64,000 bases of DNA. Origin: Spirosoma agri. GTDB lineage: Bacteria; Bacteroidota; Bacteroidia; Cytophagales; Spirosomataceae. Location of the stretch: contig NZ_JAAGNZ010000003.1 in assembly GCF_010747415.1 (NCBI RefSeq), positions 1 to 64,000 of the forward strand, in the 5' to 3' direction. Made by a program: the position numbers and the translations under genes. Positions 9,330-19,580 of this stretch are shown in pieces. The notes under the pieces were generated by a model. That model saw only the letters and a list, made by a program, of their open reading frames with translations, ran no database searches and had not been told where the DNA came from. The first letter of the stretch is position 1, and every line of letters begins with the position of its first letter.

Positions 9330-9999
9330 AAGTGAGCTGTTTGTGCGTTAACTGGTACTGGTTGAAAAAAAAGGAGCAATAGGTTTCGAATAAATTTTTG
9401 GCCGGGCCACGACGTTAGTCGGTAACGCGGTAAAAAAGACTAAGAACGAATTTCACCCGGTGCATCACCCTGCGGTCTAATCAGATAAGGTATGTACTGA
9501 TCACTGTCAACACCGGACTGTAAGCCATTGCCAAATAAATACAGTAAGCCAGGCATCGTGGCCGTGACCGTACACATGATAATTCGCTACTCGCTTACTT
9601 TTTGTTTACGTTGGATCAGGTCGGCGTTCTTGATTGATAAACAAGGCCAATATTACTGGAACTACTTCGTCTACTTATAGGTATGGCGTGAACGAATAAA
9701 CTTTGGGTGTGAACGAGTAAACTTTGGGTGTCGATTCAGGATTGGTATACGCAAAAAGTATAGCTACTCATTTACATTGTGAGACCGTATAGTAGAACCC
9801 GATACCAGCAAGACAAAATCGATGTAACGGGTATTCACTTCGTTAATGTCTGATTAAATTTTAAGCGTTAACTTGCTTCTAGTCAAACTATTTTGCATCT
9901 ACCAGTCGGTTGCGAACTGATTCAACTGTGAATTAAAAGATGACCAATAATTTCCCTGTATTACTGAAATCTGGCCTGACAGTATCAATTCGGTATTTT
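9330..9999. other. Divergent intergenic region
   Basis: This 670-base gap separates the divergently transcribed T9SS gene and the TPR sensor gene and should hold both promoters. The only clear structure is a tandem repeat at 9688-9729. No confident promoter boxes were identified. Confidence 0.5.
9688..9729 (+). repeat. Two tandem 21-bp repeats
   Basis: Copies at 9688-9708 and 9709-9729 differ at one base and contain TAAACTTTGGGT. They sit in the divergent intergenic region about 270 bases before the sensor gene start, so they could be regulatory. Confidence 0.6.
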
Positions 10000-12306
10000 A
10001 TGAAGCCCCTCATCTTTTTAGCCTTTTCTCTATTCGCTGTATTCGCACAGGCCCAGACGTCCAAAATAGATAGCTTGAATCGGCTGATTGGTCAGGCCAC
10101 CACTGACACAGCCAGGATAAACCTGATCAACGCGAAGATTACGCTGTTAGTTAGCGTAAATATTGATTCAGCAATAAATCTGAGTCTGAAAAACATTCAG
10201 CGTGCGAAGCAGATCAACTATAAGCAGGGAGAAGCGCTGGCCAGACTACGATTGGCCTATTGCAGTAGCTACAAAGGTGATTATTCGATTGTTAAAGAAA
10301 ACCTAAAAATAGCGGGAGCTATGTATGGCTCTTTGGGTGACTCTGCTCATCTGATCGATGTGTACAGTGCGTATGGAACGATGTATGGAATGCAAAGCAA
10401 ATACGACAGTGCCATCACTTTCTTTGAGAAGAATATTGCGATCGCGGAACGCAATAATTATAAAAAAGGATTAGGCAGTGCCTATCTGAGTACAGGAATC
10501 GCTTATGACATGCTCTCGAACCGCCCGCAGGCACTGCGCTATGAGCAGAAAGCACTCACGCTGGCTGAAGCAGAGAATAATGTTCGTTCTCAGGCATTCT
10601 GCTTACTCAATATGGGCAATCTGTACAAGGGAATGCGTGACTGGAAAGCGGCTGAACAACGCTATCATAAAGCAATCCAGTTGGCTAAACAGGAAGGAAT
10701 GAACAACATCGAGTTATATTCCTATACCAGTCTGGCAGAGATCTACAGGAATTTACATGCTAATCAGAAATCCTACGAATTCGCGACAAAAGCAGCAAAT
10801 CTTGGCAAACAGATGGGTGACGATGGCATTGAGGCCACTAATTTGTCGACCGCTTCGCTCAATTTAGCTGAACAAAAAAAGTTTGTCGAAGCTGAAGCAT
10901 TGAACAAGCAGGCTATAGTGATCGCCAACTCTTCCCAGCAGCCCCTTAATATCCACCAGGCTTATTCGGCAATGGGATCTATTCTGAAAATGCAAAAAAA
11001 GTATGCTGCAGCCATCCCATATTACGAAAAAAGCTTTGCGGTACTCGATGAGGCCGACATCTACGATGCACAAACGGGTGATATTTATAAGGAATTGTCG
11101 GAGTGCTACGAGGAAACCGGTAATTACCGCTTGGCTCTGGCTGCTAACAAGCAAGCGGCCGCTATTGCCGATTCGGTTCGGGGTAAAGAAAACATCCAGA
11201 AAGCCACCGAACTTAGTATGAACTACGAGTTTGACAAGAAAGAACAGGTTGTTCGGGCGGAACAGGAAAAAAAGAATGCTATTGCCCGTGCCAAACAATG
11301 GGCACTGATAACCGGTCTCGCCCTGATGGTCATGCTGGCGGCTGTGTCATTCTACGCTTACCGTACCAAACACAAAGCAAATACCTTGCTCGAGGAACAG
11401 AAAAGTTTACTACAGTTGCAGAAGGAACAATTGGAACACCAGAAAGAGCAGCTGGAAACAACCCTTACTAAACTAAAAGCCACGCAACGCCAATTGGTTC
11501 AGGCCGAAAAAATGGCTACTATGGGTAAGCTGACCAAAGGAATTGTTGACCGAATTCTGAACCCCCTAAATTACATTAACAATTTTTCGCTCGGTGCCAA
11601 AGACCTGCTTAAGGAACTGTTGGAAGTCATCGAAAAACACCTGCCTTCGTTCGATCAAAACGATCAGGATGACCTGGAAGACACAACCAAGATGTTGAAC
11701 CAGAACCTGGAAAAAATCAACGAGCACGGTAACAGCACAGCCCGTATTCTGAAGGATATGCAAAAACTGCTGAAGGAAAAAACAGCCACGTTCGCTGTGA
11801 CCGATGTCAATCAACTGCTGGAGCAGCATATCAACGCATCGTTACAAACCGTTCTGAGCGGTTATTCGCCCCCTTTGCCCGTAAAGCTGGTCTTTTATTT
11901 AGACAAACAACCGCTAAAAGTGAGTGTATTATCCCTTGAGTTTCGTCAGGTGTTGACTAGTCTGGTCGACAATTCCTGTTACTCGTTACTGGAGAAAAGT
12001 CGGCGGACAGCGGACTTTGTACCCACCATTGAGGTTACTACGCAGATCATCGATGGCCAGGTACAGATATTGTTCAGGGACAATGGGCGGGGTATAGCCG
12101 CTAAAGAAATGACCCAGTTATTTAGCCCCTTCTTCACAACAAAACCTACTGCCAAAGGAACCGGCCTGGGTTTATACATGAGCAGAGATTTGATCGAGTA
12201 CCTACAGGGGCAAATGACCATTGATTCTGTTGAAGGGGAGTTTACACAGGTAACGATCACGCTACCACTTGCCCCAGTCGAGAGTTTCGTTGAACAAGTT
12301 AATTAA
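10000..12306 (+). CDS. TPR sensor with a histidine-kinase-like module lacking the H-box histidine
   Basis: The start at 10000 is chosen because it gives a signal peptide directly (MKPLIFLAFSLFAVFAQA); an in-frame ATG at 9940 would add 20 residues before it. The 768-residue protein has periplasmic TPR repeats (about 40-400), one membrane helix (about 434-455), a coiled coil, a dimerisation-type helix and a GHKL ATPase (DNGRGI, then TGLGL near residue 720). Where kinases read H-E-x-x-N-P, this one reads GIVDRILNPLNY, with Asp517 in place of the phospho-histidine. It probably binds ATP but cannot autophosphorylate in the usual way. The protein at 36053 shares this change. Confidence 0.8.
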   Translation: MKPLIFLAFSLFAVFAQAQTSKIDSLNRLIGQATTDTARINLINAKITLLVSVNIDSAINLSLKNIQRAKQINYKQGEALARLRLAYCSSYKGDYSIVKENLKIAGAMYGSLGDSAHLIDVYSAYGTMYGMQSKYDSAITFFEKNIAIAERNNYKKGLGSAYLSTGIAYDMLSNRPQALRYEQKALTLAEAENNVRSQAFCLLNMGNLYKGMRDWKAAEQRYHKAIQLAKQEGMNNIELYSYTSLAEIYRNLHANQKSYEFATKAANLGKQMGDDGIEATNLSTASLNLAEQKKFVEAEALNKQAIVIANSSQQPLNIHQAYSAMGSILKMQKKYAAAIPYYEKSFAVLDEADIYDAQTGDIYKELSECYEETGNYRLALAANKQAAAIADSVRGKENIQKATELSMNYEFDKKEQVVRAEQEKKNAIARAKQWALITGLALMVMLAAVSFYAYRTKHKANTLLEEQKSLLQLQKEQLEHQKEQLETTLTKLKATQRQLVQAEKMATMGKLTKGIVDRILNPLNYINNFSLGAKDLLKELLEVIEKHLPSFDQNDQDDLEDTTKMLNQNLEKINEHGNSTARILKDMQKLLKEKTATFAVTDVNQLLEQHINASLQTVLSGYSPPLPVKLVFYLDKQPLKVSVLSLEFRQVLTSLVDNSCYSLLEKSRRTADFVPTIEVTTQIIDGQVQILFRDNGRGIAAKEMTQLFSPFFTTKPTAKGTGLGLYMSRDLIEYLQGQMTIDSVEGEFTQVTITLPLAPVESFVEQVN

Positions 12307-12569
12307 GCGGTACTATTAATTATAAATCAGTCACTTAAATACATACAGCACATAAGTATACTGGTAAAAAAATTCCTTTATTCATAAGTTCTTCCAAGCA
12401 TTGCCCAACCAGAATACTGGATTACTAGTTTACAAACACGGTCGACCAACTGGGTGAAAAGTACTGCTGGATGGGCCAGGGTCATAGCGAACATGTTGAC
12501 ACACTTTTGACGCATCTTACGTGTAGCCAGACGCTTTTGTAGACGGTACTGGTTTCCATTTGCCATTCT

Positions 12570-14363
12570 ATGAGAGAAAAATACATTCGTTGGCTACTTG
12601 CTATTTTAACTTTACTACCGGTTCGGTCGATAGCGCAGGGCGCCTTACCGGTCACGGTTTCTGATACCCTTAAAGCGTGGGTGCTTCGGGAGCGGGGCGA
12701 TTCATTAGTTGAAGCCGGCCAATTTATTGACGCCAGGCAGGCCTACCAGCAATCACTTACGCTGGCACAACGTATCGATAATGCTAAGGAAATAGGATTA
12801 GGCTACCGATCCATTGGTTACTGGTATGAATCCACTGGAGATTACAACAAAGCAATCAACTATTATCAGCAGGCGCTGGAGATTTTTCGGTCTAACCCAA
12901 ATCAGAGACACTATGTCCGCACATTATCATTCGTTGGATTCTGTTACGACCGGCTGAATGACCGGAAACTGGCATTACAATACATAAACGACGCAATGGC
13001 AATTGCCAAACGCAAAGGCTACCGTGATCTGGAGATGCAGGGCTATGGGGATTTGGCCAATCTTGAGGCAAATCGAAAAGAGTTTGGCCAGGCTCTCGCT
13101 CATCAGCAGATGATTCTCTCCTATTACAAACAGCAAAAAGACTGGACCGCATACTACACGGCCTTGTACAATGCCGCCCTGCTGTACAAAAACATGGGGC
13201 AGTACGTTCAGTCAGAAAAGGCTTTTGACCAGGTACTTGCGTTCGCCAATCAACCCAACGGAGACCCCTATCTGGCGGGCTATGCGTATGTCAGTTTTCC
13301 CTACGCGTTGATTCCTCAGCATAAACTCGACCAGGCAGAAACCTGTTGTCGGCGGGCGCTGGCCTGGGTAGAGCAGACAGGCACGGCGAAACACTCCCTG
13401 CTGGACGAAATTAACGGTCACCTGAGCCGGATATGGGAAGAACGGGGTGACTTCCGGAAAGCCTTATTTTATTACAAACAGCAGGTTTTTAACCACGACA
13501 GCGTTTTTAACGCTACCAAAAGTCGCCAGGTTGTCGAACTCGAAGCCCGTTTTCAGAACCGCGAGAAAGAGTTAGAAATCCAACGGCTAGCCGAAGCAAA
13601 TACAGACCAGACATACCGCACCTGGCTGGCCGTCGGTGGCATTGGCCTGTTGGTCGTTTTGCTCGGCACCTTGTTCGTTTATTACAGAAGGGCCCACCAC
13701 AGTACGCAAAAAATACAGCAGCAATCGGAGCGGATCTCCCTGATGCTAAAGGAGATGCACCACCGAATCAAAAATAACCTCGCTATCATATCCGGCTTAC
13801 TTTTTTTGCAAACAACACGTGGCAATAATGACGAACTGGTTCAGGCCATGAAGACCGGTCAGCAACGGGTTGAGGCCATGTCGCTCATTCACCAGCGCCT
13901 GTATCAGTCTGATCAAACAACAACTATTGACATGCGGGAATACGTAGATGATCTGATACACAACCTACTGAAAGCATATGGTTACCAAACTGGTCAGTTT
14001 AACCTTCAGATGGACGTAGAATTTGTTGATTTGGATATCGATGTTGCCCTACCGCTGGGATTGATCATCAATGAACTAGCAACAAATGCGCTGAAGTATG
14101 CCTACGCCACCATTCAGCAACCCGCCCTACGTATCTGCCTGTGTTCAAATCCAAATCCGCTTCGCAAAGGAATTATCCTTGAGGTGCAGGACAATGGACC
14201 AGGTATTGACGAGCGGGAATGGCAGCAACTTAGCCACCAGCATTCATTCGGTAAACGCCTGATCACACTCCTCAGCCAGCAACTGGAAGGTACCTATGAG
14301 ATTAGTAAGCGGGATGGAACCCTGTTCCGATTACAGATTCCAGTGGCCAGGCTGAGTGCATAA
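12570..14363 (+). CDS. TPR sensor histidine kinase, HisKA_2 type
   Basis: This 597-residue protein has a signal peptide (about 1-22), TPR repeats facing the periplasm (about 30-330), a membrane helix (about 350-373) and a cytoplasmic kinase. The HisKA_2 motif MHHRIKNNLAI carries the phospho-acceptor at His397/398, and the ATPase has NELATNALKYA (N box) and DNGPGI (G1 box). Compared with the preceding gene, this one keeps its phospho-acceptor. The LytTR response regulator begins 203 bases downstream and is the natural partner. Confidence 0.85.
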   Translation: MREKYIRWLLAILTLLPVRSIAQGALPVTVSDTLKAWVLRERGDSLVEAGQFIDARQAYQQSLTLAQRIDNAKEIGLGYRSIGYWYESTGDYNKAINYYQQALEIFRSNPNQRHYVRTLSFVGFCYDRLNDRKLALQYINDAMAIAKRKGYRDLEMQGYGDLANLEANRKEFGQALAHQQMILSYYKQQKDWTAYYTALYNAALLYKNMGQYVQSEKAFDQVLAFANQPNGDPYLAGYAYVSFPYALIPQHKLDQAETCCRRALAWVEQTGTAKHSLLDEINGHLSRIWEERGDFRKALFYYKQQVFNHDSVFNATKSRQVVELEARFQNREKELEIQRLAEANTDQTYRTWLAVGGIGLLVVLLGTLFVYYRRAHHSTQKIQQQSERISLMLKEMHHRIKNNLAIISGLLFLQTTRGNNDELVQAMKTGQQRVEAMSLIHQRLYQSDQTTTIDMREYVDDLIHNLLKAYGYQTGQFNLQMDVEFVDLDIDVALPLGLIINELATNALKYAYATIQQPALRICLCSNPNPLRKGIILEVQDNGPGIDEREWQQLSHQHSFGKRLITLLSQQLEGTYEISKRDGTLFRLQIPVARLSA

Positions 14364-14566
14364 TCACTAACGTCTATCTTGTTGCGCAGTAGTTTTAGCG
14401 AAAAACTGATTTATCAAGTATTCTTTCTCCTAACATTGACACTAACTGACTCAAATTTGATAGGTAAAGATCGTCACGAATGTAGATTTATGTAATAATT
14501 GTCATATTTGTGATGAAACCTATTGAGGCATTGGTGACCTATTGACGGTTTCTTTTTTTTACTACC

Positions 14567-15358
14567 ATGCCAACCAATAGAACAAATCCTTTTTCTGTCT
14601 TAATCGTTGAAGACGAAGCTATTCTAGCCCTCGAACTTAGTATAAGACTGGAAGCAGAAGGCTACCTCGTTGCCGGAACAGCCACCACTGGACGGCAAGC
14701 GCTGGCCTTGTTCATGCAACCGCAGTTCCCTATTGATGTTATACTATGCGACATCAATTTACGGGGCGACTGGAATGGCATCGACACGGCCCGACAATTA
14801 AATAACCAGCGTGCCGTCCCTATCATTTACCTATCAGCCCTGACCGATCAGGCCACCATTGAGCAAGCGAAACAAACCCATCCTGCGGCTTATTTGACCA
14901 AACCCGTAACGACTGACAGCCTGCGGATTGCCATCGAAATCGCCCTAAGTAATTTTTATCCCGCATTGCCGGCTGGCCAAGCGGTTGATCAACAGCCGCC
15001 CGTTACGCTGCCCCTGTCGGCCCGGGATGGAGAAATGATTTTACAGGTCGACGATTACATTTTTCTCAAACAGAACTACCAGTTTATCCGGTTACGCCAG
15101 GAAGATGTGCTCTACGTTGAGGCCGACGATAAATACACGACGGTGGTGACCCGAACGCGCAAATTCGTATTGCGGCTGTCTCTGGGTGTGTTACTACAGC
15201 GGCTGTCGAATATGAAATTAGTGCGGGTACACCGCTCCTTCGCTGTTAATTTGCCGAATGTAGAGGCATTCAGTGATAACGAAGTTCAGGTTTCCGGACA
15301 AAATATTCCTTTAGGGCGGGTCTATAAAGAGGAATTTCTACAAAACTTTCGAATCTAA
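14567..15358 (+). CDS. LytTR-family response regulator
   Basis: The 263-residue protein has a receiver domain (about 10-130) with acidic pocket VEDE, phospho-acceptor Asp62 in LCDINLRG and the conserved Lys in TKPV. A short linker leads to a LytTR DNA-binding domain (about 160-263) with YVEADDKYTTV and RVHRSFAVNL. LytTR regulators bind paired direct repeats upstream of targets. The adjacent TPR kinase is its likely cognate sensor. The frame is intact and of usual length. Confidence 0.9.
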   Translation: MPTNRTNPFSVLIVEDEAILALELSIRLEAEGYLVAGTATTGRQALALFMQPQFPIDVILCDINLRGDWNGIDTARQLNNQRAVPIIYLSALTDQATIEQAKQTHPAAYLTKPVTTDSLRIAIEIALSNFYPALPAGQAVDQQPPVTLPLSARDGEMILQVDDYIFLKQNYQFIRLRQEDVLYVEADDKYTTVVTRTRKFVLRLSLGVLLQRLSNMKLVRVHRSFAVNLPNVEAFSDNEVQVSGQNIPLGRVYKEEFLQNFRI

Positions 15359-15362
15359 TAGG

Positions 15363-15600
15363 GACTACCTGAAAAAAGCCTTCTACACGGGTGATTCTAC
15401 CTACGAGCCCACCGTATTAATACGTACCATTCTCAATAAAAAAGCCATGATTACCCTCGTTCGCATCAGAGACAATGGGGGGATTCGCGATTCAATTCTC
15501 AGTAAAATCTACTAGTCATTTTCACGGCTAAGCAACCGGACTGGGAACAGACCTAGCTTCGCCTTTGAGCTATATTATTGTTAATCAGGAATATACAAAC
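15363..15600 (+). pseudogene. C-terminal relic of a sensor histidine kinase
   Basis: Directly after the LytTR gene, the frame starting at 15363 reads like the ATPase domain of a PAS/TPR-type kinase: DSTYEPTVLIRTI, then RIRDNGGIRDSILSKIY, then a TAG at 15513-15515. Beyond the stop, in shifted frames, traces of an FFTTKP and TGxGxGLSL-like region can be followed for about 80 bases. The N-terminal part is missing. It is a dead fragment, probably left by a deletion that joined it to the regulator gene. Confidence 0.65.
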
Positions 15601-16045
15601 GATTCGACAACAGAATCAATAGAAAATCAGTGCACTGAGGCTACGAGTCAACGGCCTGTTCCAACGGGCTAACTGCACGGCAAAGGGCACATCGAGAAGC
15701 CCAAAATGAATTCCTGACTCATTCTTATTTTCGTCAAAAATCGCTTTGGTAGCTCGCACACAAAATCTGGTCGTTCGCTCCATTTGACCCGTCATTCACG
15801 CCAAGTTTTTTTATTCAACAATCGTAGTGGATAGTTTTGATTCACCATCGAGTCAAGTCCTTTTGTAAACGACGACGACTTGTTGCAAGTACCTCTTTAT
15901 CCGCAATAAGACTATCACGTTCATAACACCCATCGGCGTTTTACGCTGATCAATACTATAGTTCTCCCACTATATAGGTCTAATACGCTTTACCTGTCTT
16001 AGTACGAATTGTTCTCTTTGCTTATAACTAAAAATACGCATACAC
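15601..16045. other. Intergenic region before the long gene cluster
   Basis: This 445-base gap must hold the main promoter of the cluster starting at 16046. I see AT-rich tracts near 15950-16030 but no promoter box I can support, no hairpin and no credible small gene. Confidence 0.4.
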
Positions 16046-16873
16046 ATGTCTAAAAAGATTCTGGCTATCCTATCAGAATATGGATACTGGGGCATTGAAT
16101 TAGTTGGCCCCCTCACCAAGTTGGAGGAAGCTGGTTACACGGTTGAATTCATGACCCCAACGGGCAAGAAAGCGGAGGCCTTACCACCCAGCTACGATAC
16201 AACCTTCGTAGATCCTCCGCTAGGTCTGTGTGTAACGACGCCACTAGCCGCCAAAATGGTACAGGAGTTCGAGGCAACAAACCGCCTGGAGGAACGCAGA
16301 AACATGTCGGAAGTGGTGCCGGAACGTCCTTACTTCTCCATCCCTGATTTCCTGCGTACCTTCGAAAAATACTTCAGCGATCTGAAAGTGGCCCAGGAGG
16401 AGCTCACCACCGAGTACGCGGCTTTACTACTCGTTGGTGGCAGCGGTCCCATTATCGACATGGTCAATAACCAGCGGGTCCACGACATTATTCTGGCTTT
16501 CTACAAGAAAGACATGCCCGTTGCCGCCATCTGCTACGGCGTCGCTCCCTTGGTCTTTGCGCGTGATTTTAACGAGCGGAAATCAATCATTAAAGGGAAG
16601 CACGTAACAGGCCACTGCATTGAGTACGATTATCATGACGGTACGGGCTTTCTGCACACCGACCTCAACATGGGACCACCACCATACACCCTGGAATACA
16701 TACTGAGTGATGCGGTTGGACCGGAAGGACAGTACCATGGCAACTTTGGCAAGGAAACGTCCGTAATTGTCGATTATCCGTTCATCACGGCCCGTTCGCT
16801 GCAATGCGCGTTCGAGTTTGGCGATCAGTTTGTTAACGTCCTCGATAATGGATTGAAGCGTTATGGGTGGTAA
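16046..16873 (+). CDS. DJ-1/PfpI-family protein
   Basis: This 275-residue cytoplasmic protein has the DJ-1/PfpI fold, with the nucleophile elbow PVAAICYGVAPL holding the reactive Cys and the LLVGGSGPI strand. Family members act as glyoxalase III-type hydratases, deglycases, amidotransferase-like enzymes or chaperones; which one applies cannot be read here. Its stop overlaps the start of the TPP enzyme by 11 bases, so the two are translationally coupled. It is the first gene of the 27-kb cluster, and a shorter relative lies at 20478. Confidence 0.85.
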   Translation: MSKKILAILSEYGYWGIELVGPLTKLEEAGYTVEFMTPTGKKAEALPPSYDTTFVDPPLGLCVTTPLAAKMVQEFEATNRLEERRNMSEVVPERPYFSIPDFLRTFEKYFSDLKVAQEELTTEYAALLLVGGSGPIIDMVNNQRVHDIILAFYKKDMPVAAICYGVAPLVFARDFNERKSIIKGKHVTGHCIEYDYHDGTGFLHTDLNMGPPPYTLEYILSDAVGPEGQYHGNFGKETSVIVDYPFITARSLQCAFEFGDQFVNVLDNGLKRYGW

Positions 16874-18581
16874 GACAGGTAATCAGAAGGTTATCGAACA
16901 GTTTCTGGCTGATGGCATGAACCACATGTTTGGTAACCCCGGCACGGTAGAACAGGGCTTCCTGGATGCCGTGGCTGAGTACCCCGACATGAAATATATC
17001 CTGACGCTTCAGGAAAGTGTGGCCGTAATGATGGCCGATGGATATGCCCGGGCAACTCAACGGCCAACCCTGGTGCAACTGCATAGTTCACCTGGGATTG
17101 GCAACGCTGTGGGCGCACTCTATCAGGCTAAAAGGGGCCATGCTCCATTGGTAGTAATCGGGGCCGATGCGGGTCTGGATTACATGAATATGGACGCTCA
17201 GATGGCCAACGACCTTGTTGCCATGATGGCCCCCGTAACCAAGTACGCCACGCTGGTTCTGTCGCCAAAATCCTTGTTACGCACCATTCGTCGGGCTATT
17301 AAAATTGCCGCTACGGCACCCATGGGACCGGTTTATGTTTGCCTGCCAATGGATGTTCTGGATGCTCTGAACGAAGAAGAAGTTGTACCAACAAGTTTCC
17401 CGTCAACACAGGTTGTTCCGTCGGCAGAGCAGATTACCCAGGCAGCCTCAATGCTGTTGGCCGCCGAAAAACCGGTCATTTTTGCGGGCGACGGAGTAAC
17501 TTACTCCGGAGCGAATGATGCGCTGACGAAAGTTGCCGAATTGCTGGGAGCAGAGGTTTATGGCGTTGATTTTGGCGATGTGTTCATGGATAACACTCAT
17601 CCGCTGTATCAGGGCACAACCGGCCATATGTTCGGTGCGTTCAGTCACCCCATTACCAGCAAGGGCGATGCGAACCTGATTGTCGGAACGTATATGGTAC
17701 CGGAGGTTTTTCCTCGCCTGGAAGACATCTACCAGCCCGGCGCGAAGGTGATTCACATTGACCTCAACGCCTATGAGATTGCCAAAAATCACCACGTTGA
17801 CCTGGGTGTGGTGAGCGATCCTAAACTGTCACTCGAAGCCCTGGCAACAGCCATCGAAACGCAGCGGACGTATGCCCAGAAGGCTGCTGGCGAAAAACGA
17901 CTGAAGGCCGCCAAAGAATCCAAAAAGACCGCTTCCGTTGCTACACAACCGACCTCCGAGGTTGAAGCAGGCGAAGCGGAGGTGTCTAGGCCGTTGAAAA
18001 TGGCGCAGTTCGCTGAAGTACTCGCGCAAAAAGTCCCTGCCGACGTGCTGATTTTTGACGAAGCGCTGACGAACTCACCCGCCGTGCAGCACGCCATTCC
18101 ACCGCGTAAACCAGGCTCTTATTTTACCACACGGGGCGGTTCTCTGGGGGTAGGGTTTCCGGGTGCCATTGGCGTTAAGCTCGTTCATCCCGACAAAACC
18201 GTCATTGGCTTCTCGGGCGACGGGGGCAGTATGTATACGATTCAGGCGCTGTGGTCGGCGGTGCGCCACAATGCGGGTGCCAAGTTTGTGGTTTGTAACA
18301 ATGGTTCGTACAAATTGCTGCAACTCAACATTGATGTGTATTGGAAGGAACGTACCATCGATGCGCACAATTACCCGCTATCGTTCGATCTCTCCTACCC
18401 AGCCATCCGGTTCGACCTGCTCGCCCAGTCGATGGGCGTTGAGGCCGTGCGCGTTGAGAAGCTCGAAGAGATTGGCCCTGCCATTGACCGGATGCTATCC
18501 GATGACAAACCGTTTCTGATCGACCTCGTCCTGGAAGGCAATCACCAGTCTGACTGGGTGAAGACAAACTGTTCGCAGTAA
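16863..18581 (+). CDS. TPP-dependent decarboxylase-like enzyme (benzoylformate decarboxylase/acetolactate synthase family)
   Basis: The 572-residue protein has the three-domain layout of thiamine-diphosphate enzymes. The N-terminal Pyr domain carries GNPGTVEQGF and the catalytic Glu51 in LQESVAV. The central domain follows (about 190-330), and the C-terminal PP domain has SGDGGSMYTIQALW and VVCNNGSYK, the GDG...NN magnesium/TPP motif. The motif spelling is closest to benzoylformate decarboxylase-type enzymes. It probably decarboxylates or ligates a 2-oxo acid; the substrate is unknown. A low-complexity Ala/Lys/Glu-rich linker at about 340-375 is unusual for the family. It is coupled to a DJ-1 protein and followed by an MBL hydrolase. 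Confidence 0.85.
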   Translation: MGGKTGNQKVIEQFLADGMNHMFGNPGTVEQGFLDAVAEYPDMKYILTLQESVAVMMADGYARATQRPTLVQLHSSPGIGNAVGALYQAKRGHAPLVVIGADAGLDYMNMDAQMANDLVAMMAPVTKYATLVLSPKSLLRTIRRAIKIAATAPMGPVYVCLPMDVLDALNEEEVVPTSFPSTQVVPSAEQITQAASMLLAAEKPVIFAGDGVTYSGANDALTKVAELLGAEVYGVDFGDVFMDNTHPLYQGTTGHMFGAFSHPITSKGDANLIVGTYMVPEVFPRLEDIYQPGAKVIHIDLNAYEIAKNHHVDLGVVSDPKLSLEALATAIETQRTYAQKAAGEKRLKAAKESKKTASVATQPTSEVEAGEAEVSRPLKMAQFAEVLAQKVPADVLIFDEALTNSPAVQHAIPPRKPGSYFTTRGGSLGVGFPGAIGVKLVHPDKTVIGFSGDGGSMYTIQALWSAVRHNAGAKFVVCNNGSYKLLQLNIDVYWKERTIDAHNYPLSFDLSYPAIRFDLLAQSMGVEAVRVEKLEEIGPAIDRMLSDDKPFLIDLVLEGNHQSDWVKTNCSQ

Positions 18582-18695
18582 AGCGATCCGTTCGCTGTTC
18601 GCTATTCTTTTTTCTGCCAACCCGGTAGCTTACGTTAAACAGGCGTTTTTTCTGCGTACTGCCTATTTCCTACTCTTTTCTAGCCTAATGCAACC

Positions 18696-19538
18696 ATGCC
18701 TACCCCAACGCTTACTTACCTGTCAGTCAAGAAAATAGAACGGGATACGTTCACCATCCACTGTGTTCAGGCACCCGAAGACGGTGAACTTGTCAATGCT
18801 CAACTGATTGAAACACCCAACAAACTGCTGTTGATTGATACGCTGCAACTCAAGCCACACGCTGACGAACTGCGCACCTATATCGATAGTATTGGCAAAC
18901 CGTTGGACCGGGTTATTGTATCGCACTATCATCCCGACCATTGGTTTGGGGCCGCAACGTTTCGGGACTATCCCATCTACGCCTTACCGGAAGTCATCGA
19001 CCGGATTAATCAGATGGCTGATTTCGTGCTTGACTATCATCGTAACATTCACGGGGAGAAAGCAGCACTCCTGATTCCATCCGAAAAGGTAATTCCTACA
19101 GAGTCACTCGAACCGGGATCAATGACGTTCGATGGACTGTCCCTGAACCTCATTAAAATTACGGATACGGAAGCACCCACCAATCTGGTTGTCGAACTAC
19201 CCGAACACAGCATCCTGTTGCCTCAGGATCTGGTTTACCATGATGCATACGCTTACTTCGGTGAGAAGTCGGCTGAGGGTGAGTACTGCTTTGACAAATG
19301 GATTGGTGTCCTCCACGATTTTCAGACTAAGAACTACACCCTCGTAGTCCCCGGTCATGGCGATCCAACGGATGCATCCATCTTCGAGACTATGATTACC
19401 TACCTGGAATTTGCCAAGGAACAGGTATTATCCGGTTTGAAAGGAGAAGAGATGATCAGCCGGATCAAAGAAAAATACCCGGATTATCGCCTGCCTCTGA
19501 CCCTCGTTATGTCGGATGTAATGCTCTTTCAGATGTAA
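18696..19538 (+). CDS. Metallo-beta-lactamase-fold hydrolase
   Basis: This 280-residue protein has the metal-binding signature SHYHPDHWFG (His77, His79, Asp81, His82), the third histidine region TNLVVELPEHS, LLPQDLVYHD and the PGHG loop. It has no signal peptide, so it is probably cytoplasmic. The family includes glyoxalase II, quorum-quenching lactonases and alkyl sulfatases, so hydrolysis of a thioester or ester linked to the TPP enzyme product is plausible but inferred. A 114-base gap separates it from the preceding gene. Confidence 0.85.
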   Translation: MPTPTLTYLSVKKIERDTFTIHCVQAPEDGELVNAQLIETPNKLLLIDTLQLKPHADELRTYIDSIGKPLDRVIVSHYHPDHWFGAATFRDYPIYALPEVIDRINQMADFVLDYHRNIHGEKAALLIPSEKVIPTESLEPGSMTFDGLSLNLIKITDTEAPTNLVVELPEHSILLPQDLVYHDAYAYFGEKSAEGEYCFDKWIGVLHDFQTKNYTLVVPGHGDPTDASIFETMITYLEFAKEQVLSGLKGEEMISRIKEKYPDYRLPLTLVMSDVMLFQM

Positions 19539-19580
19539 CTTTTGCCTAGGCACCTCCTACATTTTTCATTTTTCCAACTC

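Noticed and set aside
12378..12566. A 62-codon minus-strand frame between the two TPR sensor genes
   Set aside because: It starts just before a plus-strand gene and has no motif, signal or neighbour support; coding cannot be argued from the sequence.
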